NCBI GenBank assembly: GCA_021741245.1
Contig: JAIOYF010000002.1
Location: 62,001-126,000 of the forward strand
Origin: Paracoccaceae bacterium
Lineage (GTDB): Bacteria > Pseudomonadota > Alphaproteobacteria > Rhodobacterales > Rhodobacteraceae
Length of the DNA: 64,000 bases
Direction: 5' to 3'
Shown here: positions 30,511 to 37,248 of the stretch, one piece after another
Position numbering within the stretch: position 1 is the first letter of the stretch
Layout of the letters: every line of letters starts with the position of its first letter
Notes under the pieces: generated by a model
What the model saw: the letters and a program-made list of their open reading frames with translations, nothing else
What the model was told of the DNA's origin: nothing
Database searches by the model: none
Made by a program: the position numbers and the translations under genes

Positions 30511-30837
30511 ATGCTTAAATCTATGCCCAAATACCACCTTGGGCAGGTGGTTCGTCATAAGAAGCATCCCTTCCGGGGTGTGGTATTTGACGTGGATGCC
30601 ATGTTTTCCAACACCGATGAATGGTATGAAAACATTCCCGAAGAGAGCCGCCCCCCAAAGAATCAGCCTTTCTATCACCTGCTGGCTGAAAACGACCAAA
30701 GCTACTATGTGGCCTATGTGTCCGAGCAGAACCTGATCCCCGACGAAACTGGCGAACCTGTGGGCCACCCGGATCTGGGTGACCTGTTTGGGGATTTTGA
30801 GGATGGGCGTTACCCGTTGCAGTTCCAGTTGAACTGA
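30511..30837 (+). CDS. hspQ: Heat-shock protein HspQ
   Basis: Small protein of 108 residues (YccV-like) that in E. coli is a specificity factor for Lon protease and was first noted as binding hemimethylated DNA. Motifs: YHLGQVVRHKKHPFRGVVFDVD at the N-terminus, SRPPKNQPFYHLL and ENDQSYYVAYVSEQNL. The ATG has GGGGGAAG five bases upstream; a GTG directly before it is less likely. A heat-shock promoter cannot be recognised. Confidence 0.92.
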   Translation: MLKSMPKYHLGQVVRHKKHPFRGVVFDVDAMFSNTDEWYENIPEESRPPKNQPFYHLLAENDQSYYVAYVSEQNLIPDETGEPVGHPDLGDLFGDFEDGRYPLQFQLN

Positions 30838-30910
30838 TCGCACCTGCCCCGTTGACTGACCCGTAACCTATTGCCCCTAGCCTGCCTCTGTCTTTAACGG
30901 AGTTGCAGCA

Positions 30911-31246
30911 ATGAAAATGGCATCCATTCCCCACCCTGAACTTTTGATCGTTCAGGTGAATGAAACCCGCATCGATGCCGCCGGGGCGATCAACTTCAAG
31001 GAACGGATGCGGGAACTTACCCAAGACAATGGCAAACGGGTGATCCTTGATCTGTCGGGCGTGACCTTTATCGACAGCAGCGGTCTGGGGGCGGTCGTGG
31101 CTGTGCGCAAATCACTGGGGCCTGATCGGCCTTTGGAATTGGCGGGGTTGACCTCGGCGGTGGAAAAGGTGTTTCGCCTGACACGCATGGACAGCGTCTT
31201 TCCCATCCACACCTGCGTGCCCGTTGGCCAATCTGATGGCGTCTGA
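30911..31246 (+). CDS. STAS-domain anti-sigma factor antagonist
   Basis: Cytoplasmic 111-residue single STAS domain. The phospho-acceptor loop is VTFIDSSGLGAVVAVRK, with Ser56 and Ser57 in the place phosphorylated by anti-sigma kinases. Its gene overlaps that of the kinase downstream by 11 bases, a classic partner-switch pair. No PP2C phosphatase or sigma factor gene is next to it. GGAG lies eight bases before the ATG. A CCCCTAGCCT element some 30 bases upstream may be the -10 region. Confidence 0.88.
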   Translation: MKMASIPHPELLIVQVNETRIDAAGAINFKERMRELTQDNGKRVILDLSGVTFIDSSGLGAVVAVRKSLGPDRPLELAGLTSAVEKVFRLTRMDSVFPIHTCVPVGQSDGV

Positions 31247-31682
31247 CAAGGTTACGGGAACAACCCGCGTCACCATACCGTCAAATGCCCATGCCGTGCG
31301 CGATGCGCTTTGTGCCTTGTTCGAAACCCTGATCCCGAACCAAATGCCTCAAGACACGCGCGACGCCGCGCAGATTGTGCTGGCCGAGGCTTTGAACAAC
31401 ATCGTTGAACACGCCTATGCACAATCACCCGGTGAGATTGAGGTGACCTTGGCCGTGACCGAACGGGGCGTGACATGCGATATTGTCGATTTTGGCCTCC
31501 CCATGCCCAATGGCCAGCTTCCCTGCGGCAAGTTGGCCGTGCACACGCAACTGGAGGATCTGCCCGAGGGTGGCTTTGGCTGGTACTTGATTCGCACCCT
31601 GTCCCAAGACCTGAACTATCGCCGCGAAGGCGCGCGCAATATGCTTTCATTTCGGATAGAATCGAAACAATCAGCGCATTAA
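31236..31682 (+). CDS. Anti-sigma factor serine kinase (RsbW-like ATPase)
   Basis: GHKL ATPase of about 148 residues that would phosphorylate the STAS protein encoded just before it and, when the antagonist is phosphorylated, hold a sigma factor or other target. The N box is QIVLAEALNNIVEHAYA and the G box is GGFGWYLIRTL; an intermediate DFGLPMP segment supplies the ATP-lid aspartate. ATG is chosen within the overlap; a TTG 12 bases earlier is also possible. The target is not in this window. Confidence 0.87.
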   Translation: MASDKVTGTTRVTIPSNAHAVRDALCALFETLIPNQMPQDTRDAAQIVLAEALNNIVEHAYAQSPGEIEVTLAVTERGVTCDIVDFGLPMPNGQLPCGKLAVHTQLEDLPEGGFGWYLIRTLSQDLNYRREGARNMLSFRIESKQSAH

Positions 31683-31790
31683 GGGCCATATTGTTTCCAT
31701 TTTTTCGATTCTGACGTGAAAGGGCCTGAATTTCCCCCTAAAACTGCCGCCCGTACTACCGATATATACAGTGTAGCTGCATAAAGCTTC

Positions 31791-31837
31791 CCTCGGTGCT
31801 GCGGATAAAAGCCCCCACCCAGTTCGTGGCACCGAGG
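31791..31837 (+). promoter_or_regulatory. Inverted repeat in the leader of the ggt-like gene
   Basis: Perfect nine-base arms CCTCGGTGC and GCACCGAGG enclose 29 bases, ending 62 bases before the next start codon. The spacing suggests a folded mRNA leader rather than a protein operator. The gap from 31683 to 31899 holds no other coding sequence that I can support; an AT-rich stretch GATATATACAG at 31761 could be promoter sequence. Confidence 0.4.
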
Positions 31838-31899
31838 TTCTTATGTCGCTGGACTCTCCCGGTTTTCCTCTTAAATTCGCCTGAACAGCGGAGGATGAC

Positions 31900-33477
31900 A
31901 TGCGGGATTTCCACTTACCGGGCCGGTCTGCGGTCTTTGCAGAAAACGGCGTCTGCGCCTCCTCTCACCCTCTTGCCGCCTCTACCGCGCTTGATGTGCT
32001 GAAATCTGGCGGCAATGCCGTGGATGCAGCCATTGCCGGCGCGGTGCTTCTGGGTATTTGCGAACCGCAGATGACCGGCCTTGGCGGGGATTGCTTTGTT
32101 TTGCTCAAGCCCCCCGGCGAAGACCGCGTGACGGCCCTGAACGGGTCAGGCCGCGCGCCAAAGGGGCTGTCTGCCGCCGAAATGCGCAGCCGTGGCCTGT
32201 CGGCCGTGCCCGTGCGCGGGGTCGAGGCGGTGACGCTGCCCGGTGCGGTCGATGCCTTTTGCAAACTGTCCGCCGATTGGGGCAAGAAGCCCCTCCAAGA
32301 TATCCTCGCCCCGGCCATTCACTATGCCGAACATGGCGTGCCAGTGGCGCCGCGCGTGGCCTTTGACTGGGCAGAGGACGCCCCCCACCTGCAGGGCCGT
32401 GCGCGGGATTTGTTCTTGTTTGGCGGCAACGCCCCGCAACCGGGCCAAATCTTCCGCGCCCCCGGTCAGGCCGAAGTGCTGCGTCGCATCGCACGCGAAG
32501 GCCGGGCCGGTTATTATGAGGGCGAGGTGGCCGAGGATCTGATCGCCTCGCTCCGCGCGCTTGGCGGCACCCATACGCTGGACGATCTTGCCGCCACCGC
32601 CTGCGATTATGTTGACCCGGTCAGTGGCCCCTACAAGAATATCGATCTGCTGGAGCATCCGCCAAACGGTCAGGGTGCGACGGCGATCTTGATGCTCAAG
32701 ATCCTGCGCCACTTTGACATCGCGGCGATGGACCCTTTCGGTGCGGCCCGCGCGCATATCGAGGCCGAGGCCGCAAAACTGGCCTATGATGCCCGTAATC
32801 GCTTTATCGCCGATCCTGATCACATGACCCGGCTGGACCACATGCTGTCGGACAAGACCGCCGCCGCCCTCGCCGCGCTGATCGACCCCAAGCGCGCCAT
32901 GGCCGCTGCGGCCCCCCTGACCGAGGCTGTGCACAAGGACACCATCTACATCACCGTGGTGGACCGCGACCGCATGGCAGTATCACTGATCTATTCGGTT
33001 TATTTCGGCTTTGGCTCCGGCTTTGCCTCGGACCGGTTTGGCATCAACTTCCAGAACCGTGGTGCGGGCTTTACCCTGACCGAAGGTCACCCGAATGAGG
33101 CCGCAGGTGGCAAGCGCCCGATGCACACGATCATTCCGGGCATGATTGCGAAAAACGGTCGGGTGGTGATGCCCTTTGGCGTGATGGGCGGGGCCTATCA
33201 ACCCTGCGGGCATGCGCGCTTTGTCTCCAACATCGTTGATTTCGGGATGGACCCGCAGGCCGCCATTGACGGCGCGCGCAGCTTTTCGGGGCCGGACGGA
33301 ATGCAGGTTGAACGGGGCTACAGCGATGAAGTGCGTGCAGAACTTGCCGCCATGGGGCATGAGGTCAGTATTCCACGCACACCGCTTGGCGGCGCACAGG
33401 CCATCTTGATCGGCGAAGACGGGATCCTGACCGCCGGATCAGACCCGCGCAAAGATGGGGTGGCCCTTGGATATTGA
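31900..33477 (+). CDS. Gamma-glutamyltransferase family protein
   Basis: Ntn-hydrolase family protein of 525 residues. Self-cleavage is expected before the threonine in KDTIYITVVDRD, near residue 349, leaving the small subunit that carries GAGFTLTEGHPNEAAGGKRPMHTIIPGM. The N-terminal GGNAVDAAIAGAVLLGICEPQMTGLGGDCF is the family signature. There is no signal peptide, unlike the periplasmic GGT of enterobacteria, so it is probably cytoplasmic and may be a glutathione- or cephalosporin-acylase-like homologue. GGAGG lies six bases upstream of the ATG. Confidence 0.88.
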   Translation: MRDFHLPGRSAVFAENGVCASSHPLAASTALDVLKSGGNAVDAAIAGAVLLGICEPQMTGLGGDCFVLLKPPGEDRVTALNGSGRAPKGLSAAEMRSRGLSAVPVRGVEAVTLPGAVDAFCKLSADWGKKPLQDILAPAIHYAEHGVPVAPRVAFDWAEDAPHLQGRARDLFLFGGNAPQPGQIFRAPGQAEVLRRIAREGRAGYYEGEVAEDLIASLRALGGTHTLDDLAATACDYVDPVSGPYKNIDLLEHPPNGQGATAILMLKILRHFDIAAMDPFGAARAHIEAEAAKLAYDARNRFIADPDHMTRLDHMLSDKTAAALAALIDPKRAMAAAAPLTEAVHKDTIYITVVDRDRMAVSLIYSVYFGFGSGFASDRFGINFQNRGAGFTLTEGHPNEAAGGKRPMHTIIPGMIAKNGRVVMPFGVMGGAYQPCGHARFVSNIVDFGMDPQAAIDGARSFSGPDGMQVERGYSDEVRAELAAMGHEVSIPRTPLGGAQAILIGEDGILTAGSDPRKDGVALGY

Positions 33478-33955
33478 TCGCACCACTGCCCCGACCGATG
33501 TGCCGGATTATGATGATCTCTCGGCCTCCATCCGTGCCCTCACAAAGGGTGAGGTGGATACGGTTGCCCTGATGGCCACGCTTGTGTGCGAGATCCATCA
33601 CAACCATCCCTTGTGCGACTGGACCGGTTTTTACCGTGTCGTGGCGCCTGATCTGCTCAAGATCGGCCCCTATCAGGGCGGGCATGGCTGCCTTGTCATC
33701 CCGTTTTCGCGGGGCGTGTGTGGGGCGGCGGCACGCATGGGACAGGTGCTGAACGTGCCCGATGTCGATGCCTTTGCCGACCATATCGCGTGCTCCTCCT
33801 CCACCCGGTCCGAACTCGTGCTGCCAGTCTGGAACGGGGCTGGCACCTTGCTTGGGGTGCTGGACCTTGACAGCAACACACCGGCGGCCTTCACGGCGGC
33901 GGATGAAAACTGGCTGGTCCCGCTTTTGGCAGAGGTCTTTCGCGACTCGGTCTGA
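33455..33955 (+). CDS. msrC: Free methionine-(R)-sulfoxide reductase (GAF domain)
   Basis: Single GAF domain of 166 residues that reduces free Met-R-sulfoxide. The three redox cysteines of the fRMsr family are present: GHGCLVIPF, RGVCGAAA and HIACSSSTRSELVLP. Other motifs are WTGFYRV and LGVLDLDSNTPAAF. It overlaps the 3' end of the ggt-like gene by 23 bases; the ATG has no good ribosome binding site, so a TTG 12 bases later or coupling to the upstream gene is possible. A structured repeat and a homocysteine methyltransferase gene follow, giving a sulfur amino acid theme. Confidence 0.88.
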   Translation: MGWPLDIDRTTAPTDVPDYDDLSASIRALTKGEVDTVALMATLVCEIHHNHPLCDWTGFYRVVAPDLLKIGPYQGGHGCLVIPFSRGVCGAAARMGQVLNVPDVDAFADHIACSSSTRSELVLPVWNGAGTLLGVLDLDSNTPAAFTAADENWLVPLLAEVFRDSV

Positions 33956-33960
33956 ACCTG

Positions 33961-34007
33961 TCCGTGGCAACGCCGCCGAGCGGGGGCTCGATGCCCCCCG
34001 AGGCGGC
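33961..34007. repeat. Structured intergenic repeat, copy B
   Basis: Shares the 18 bases CCGTGGCAACGCCGCCGA with the copy near 19.77 kb. The outer stem GCCGCC/GGCGGC is one pair stronger (G-C in place of G-T), and the inner stem is GGGGG/CCCCC instead of GGGCC/GGCCC, while the loop CTCGATG is the same. It starts six bases past the msrC stop and ends about 170 bases before the methyltransferase start. Confidence 0.6.
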
Positions 34008-34103
34008 CGCCCTGCGCGCGATACCGATTATTGCCCCCTCGACCGCTAGGTCCTGCCCCCGTTGCGACCCTGCAGCGGCGTAAAGGGATGACAAGAACAG
34101 CCA

Positions 34104-34138
34104 GCGGCTGCCTGACATCTCTTGATCTTCGCAGCCGC
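34104..34138 (+). promoter_or_regulatory. Possible leader hairpin before homocysteine methyltransferase
   Basis: GCGGCTGC and GCAGCCGC form an eight-base stem with a 19-base loop, 38 bases before the ATG. An earlier GCAGCGGCG could compete for the same arm. No known SAM or SAH riboswitch consensus was recognised by eye. Confidence 0.25.
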
Positions 34139-34175
34139 CGCGCCGATGGTGCACGAAAGTATACGGGAGTGCGCA

Positions 34176-35072
34176 ATGGCGACGATCACCTTGTTAGATG
34201 GCGGCATGGGTCAAGAGTTGGTGGCGCGGTCCGGCGATGATCCAACCCCTCTGTGGGCCACGCGGGTGATGATCGATCATCCCGGCCTTGTCCGCGATAT
34301 TCACGCCGATTACTTTGCGGCCGGTGCCGGGGTGGCCACCACCAATACCTATGCCATCCACCATGACCGGTTGGAGCGGTTTGGCATGGACCCGCTGTTT
34401 CACGCCCTGCACCTGCGCGCCTTGGCCGAAGTGCATGAGGCCCGCGCGGCGCATGGCACGGGCCGCATTGCAGGCTCCATGGGCCCGTTGATTGCCACAT
34501 ACCGCCCCGAAGTCACGCTGCCCGTGGCCGAGGCTGCCCCGAAATATGCCGAGATTGCCCGCATTCTGGGCCCCCATGTTGATCTTTTCCTGTGTGAAAC
34601 CCTTGCCTCGGTTGAAATGTGCGAAGGGGCCGTCAAAGGCGCGGTTGCGGGTGGCAAGCCGATATGGCTGTCGGTCACGGTGGATGACCATGACGGATCA
34701 AGGCTGCGCTCGGGGGAACCTGTGACCGATCTTGCACGGCTGATCGCGGGTTACCCCGTTGCCGCGGTTTTGGCCAATTGTTCGGTGCCAGAGGCGATGG
34801 CGGATGCTTTGGCGGGGCTCAGCACTCTGGGGCTGCCCTTTGGGGCCTATGCCAATGGCTTTACCCATATCTCGGGCAACTTCCTGAAGGATGCGCCAAC
34901 TGTCTCGGAACTCACCCACCGCCATGATCTGACACCCGAGGTTTATGCCGATTTTGTCATGGCATGGGTCGCCATGGGTGCCACCATTGTTGGCGGCTGC
35001 TGTGAGGTTGGCCCCGCCCATATCCGGCATCTGGCCCAGCGACTGCAGGCCGAGGGTCACAAACTGGCATGA
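34176..35072 (+). CDS. Homocysteine S-methyltransferase family protein
   Basis: Zinc-dependent methyltransferase barrel of 298 residues that moves a methyl group to homocysteine, giving methionine. The three zinc cysteines are visible: ANCSVPE and the pair in VGGCCEVGP. N-terminal LLDGGMGQEL is typical. Single-domain members use S-methylmethionine or betaine-like donors; the donor is unknown here. The start precedes ATITLLDGG and has GGGAG seven bases upstream; the frame continues upstream but into leader sequence. Its end overlaps the rluA start as ATGA. Confidence 0.87.
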   Translation: MATITLLDGGMGQELVARSGDDPTPLWATRVMIDHPGLVRDIHADYFAAGAGVATTNTYAIHHDRLERFGMDPLFHALHLRALAEVHEARAAHGTGRIAGSMGPLIATYRPEVTLPVAEAAPKYAEIARILGPHVDLFLCETLASVEMCEGAVKGAVAGGKPIWLSVTVDDHDGSRLRSGEPVTDLARLIAGYPVAAVLANCSVPEAMADALAGLSTLGLPFGAYANGFTHISGNFLKDAPTVSELTHRHDLTPEVYADFVMAWVAMGATIVGGCCEVGPAHIRHLAQRLQAEGHKLA

Positions 35073-35734
35073 CCAAAAGCGCCATCCCTGATTTCAGCTA
35101 TGATCCGCCGACCGGCCCGCTGGTGGTTCTTTACGAGGACCGCCACATCATCGTCATCGACAAGCCCGCAGGCCTTTTGTCCGTGCCCGGCAAGCTGGAG
35201 GGGCGTGAAGATTGCCTTGTCTCCCGCTTGCAGGCCGAACGCTGGGACGCGCTGGTGGTGCACCGACTGGATTGCGACACCTCCGGCGTGATCATCTTTG
35301 CCCGGACAAAAACCGCGCAGGGATTTTTGGGGCAAGAGTTTGAAAAGCGGCGCGCCCGGAAAACCTATACCGCACGGGTGCATGGCGTGATGGTGGGCGA
35401 TAGCGGCCATGTCGATCTGCCGCTTTGTGTGGATTGGCCCAACCGCCCCCGGCAAATGGTCAGCCATGAGATGGGCAAACCGGCCCAGACCGATTGGCAT
35501 GTGATCGGACGTTCAGCCGATGAAACGCGGGTTTCCTTGCATCCGCTGACCGGGCGCAGCCATCAATTGCGTGTGCATATGCTGTCCCTCGGCCATCCGA
35601 TTGTGGGCGATCAGATTTACGCCACGGATTTCCCCCGCCTTGCGCCCCGCTTGATGTTGCATGCCACCGAATTGACGCTGCATCATCCCGAAACAAAGGC
35701 CCCGATAACCTTTCACGCGCCGATCCCGTTTTGA
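35069..35734 (+). CDS. rluA: RluA-family pseudouridine synthase
   Basis: Converts specific uridines in RNA to pseudouridine; 221 residues. Catalytic aspartate lies in VVHRLDCDTSGV, with the upstream IIVIDKPAGLLSVPG and downstream RSHQLRVHM motifs. No S4 domain is present, which matches RluA (23S rRNA U746 and tRNA U32 in E. coli) rather than RluC/D. The gene is coupled to the methyltransferase gene by a four-base overlap. Confidence 0.88.
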   Translation: MTKSAIPDFSYDPPTGPLVVLYEDRHIIVIDKPAGLLSVPGKLEGREDCLVSRLQAERWDALVVHRLDCDTSGVIIFARTKTAQGFLGQEFEKRRARKTYTARVHGVMVGDSGHVDLPLCVDWPNRPRQMVSHEMGKPAQTDWHVIGRSADETRVSLHPLTGRSHQLRVHMLSLGHPIVGDQIYATDFPRLAPRLMLHATELTLHHPETKAPITFHAPIPF

Positions 35735-35796
35735 AGGAATTGAGCTCTATGCAAAGACACTTTCCCCTACCCATAGGAATAAGATAAGCAGTCGCT

Positions 35797-36465
35797 ATGC
35801 GGTGGAACCTTCCCAATACCCTGACGGTGATGCGCCTGATTGCTGCCCCCGGCGTTGCGATCATGTTTTTGTATTTTCACCGCCCCTGGGCAGACTGGTT
35901 TGCCCTGACGCTGTTCGTGGTCGCCGCCATCACCGATTGGTTTGATGGCTATATCGCGCGGGCTTGGCATCAGGAATCCAAGTTCGGCGCGATGCTGGAC
36001 CCCATTGCCGACAAGGCGATGGTGGTGATCGCGCTGGTGATCATCACCGGCTATTCGGGCATGAACCCTTGGCTGATCCTGCCCGTCACCGTGATCTTGT
36101 TCCGGGAGGTCTTTGTTTCGGGTCTGCGCGAGTTTCTGGGCGCCAAGGCGGGCCTTTTGAAAGTGACCAAACTGGCCAAGTGGAAGACCACGGCGCAGAT
36201 GGTCGCCATTGCCATTCTGTTTCTGGGCACTGGACTGGAGCATCTGGAAGGCATCGCGCGGCGTGGCCTTTCGGTGGAGCAATACACCGAACTGGTGACA
36301 AAGGGGCTGGCTGATCCGATCCGGTCTTGCGGCGCACGGGGCTGTTCATCCTATGCGACCATTCTGGGCTTGGGGTTGATCTGGGTGGCGGCCATTCTCA
36401 CCTTTATGACGGGATGGGACTATTTCAGAAAATCGCTGCCCTTCCTGAAGGATGATGCGCCATGA
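35797..36465 (+). CDS. pgsA: CDP-diacylglycerol-glycerol-3-phosphate 3-phosphatidyltransferase
   Basis: Inner-membrane enzyme of phosphatidylglycerol synthesis, 222 residues with about five membrane segments. The CDP-alcohol phosphatidyltransferase motif is complete: DWFDGYIAR, then GAMLDPIADK eight residues on, giving DGxxAR(x)8GxxxDxxxD. It opens RWNLPNTLTVMRLIAAPG. The end overlaps moaD as ATGA; this order with moaD and moaE is common in Rhodobacterales although the functions are unrelated. Confidence 0.94.
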   Translation: MRWNLPNTLTVMRLIAAPGVAIMFLYFHRPWADWFALTLFVVAAITDWFDGYIARAWHQESKFGAMLDPIADKAMVVIALVIITGYSGMNPWLILPVTVILFREVFVSGLREFLGAKAGLLKVTKLAKWKTTAQMVAIAILFLGTGLEHLEGIARRGLSVEQYTELVTKGLADPIRSCGARGCSSYATILGLGLIWVAAILTFMTGWDYFRKSLPFLKDDAP

Positions 36466-36710
36466 TCGATGTGATGTATTTTGCTTGGGTGCGCGAACGG
36501 ATTGGCCTTCCGCGCGAGCGGATTGAAACAGATGCCGCAACCGTGGCCGATCTGATTGATGAGCTCAAAGCCCGCGAGCCGCGCTATGAGATGGCGTTTG
36601 CGGATCTCAAATCGCTGCGTGTGGCCTTGGATCAAGAGCTTTCATCCTTTGACGCCCCCTTGGCCGGGGTGCGGGAAGTGGCATTTTTCCCACCCATGAC
36701 CGGGGGCTGA
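36462..36710 (+). CDS. moaD: Molybdopterin synthase small subunit
   Basis: Ubiquitin-like sulfur carrier of 82 residues. It ends in the required Gly-Gly (FFPPMTGG), whose terminal carboxylate is thiolated and donates sulfur to precursor Z within the MoaD-MoaE complex. It begins IDVMYFAWVRERIGLPRE. One base separates its stop from the moaE start, so the two subunits are made together. Confidence 0.94.
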   Translation: MIDVMYFAWVRERIGLPRERIETDAATVADLIDELKAREPRYEMAFADLKSLRVALDQELSSFDAPLAGVREVAFFPPMTGG

Positions 36711-36711
36711 G

Positions 36712-37152
36712 ATGCGCCTGTCGGTCCAGCAAGACAGCTTTGATCTGGGACACGAGGCAAATGCCTTTGCCGCCGGGATCACGGGGGCCGGTGCTGTTGT
36801 CACCTTTACCGGCGTCGTGCGCGACAATGGCGGGAAACTGGCCGCGATGGAGATTGAGCATTATCCCGGCATGACCGAAAAGGCGATTTCCGGGATCATG
36901 GATCAGGCCATGGCGCGGTGGTCGCTTGCCGATGCCTTGGTCATTCACCGCTATGGGCGGCTTGTGGCCAATGACCCGATCATGATGGTCGCCACCGCCG
37001 CGCGCCACCGCGCCGACGCCTTTGCCGCCGCCGAATTCCTGATGGATTACCTCAAATCCCGCGCGCCGTTCTGGAAAAAGGAAATCGGCGCGGATGGGTC
37101 GGAATGGGTCGCGGCCCGCGATGAGGATGAGGCCGCCCTGACCCGCTGGTAG
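36712..37152 (+). CDS. moaE: Molybdopterin synthase catalytic subunit
   Basis: Large subunit, 146 residues, which builds the dithiolene of molybdopterin. Recognised by AVVTFTGVVRDN, ALVIHRYGRLVANDPIMMVATAARHRADAF and the C-terminal KSRAPFWKKE with the active-site lysines (two adjacent Lys after Trp). It indicates that the organism uses molybdoenzymes. A 96-base gap separates it from rnr. Confidence 0.94.
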   Translation: MRLSVQQDSFDLGHEANAFAAGITGAGAVVTFTGVVRDNGGKLAAMEIEHYPGMTEKAISGIMDQAMARWSLADALVIHRYGRLVANDPIMMVATAARHRADAFAAAEFLMDYLKSRAPFWKKEIGADGSEWVAARDEDEAALTRW

Positions 37153-37248
37153 CCATTTATGCCGCTGCCCCCCTTTGCTGGGCGTATTTGTAATGCTGCA
37201 AATGCAAGGCGTCTTTCGTGGCCCCGTCGCCCGTGCTAGGGCAGGATC

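Noticed and set aside
33956-34175. SAM-II or SAM/SAH riboswitch before the homocysteine methyltransferase gene
   Set aside because: Hairpins are present, but the conserved pseudoknot bases of those classes could not be found by eye.
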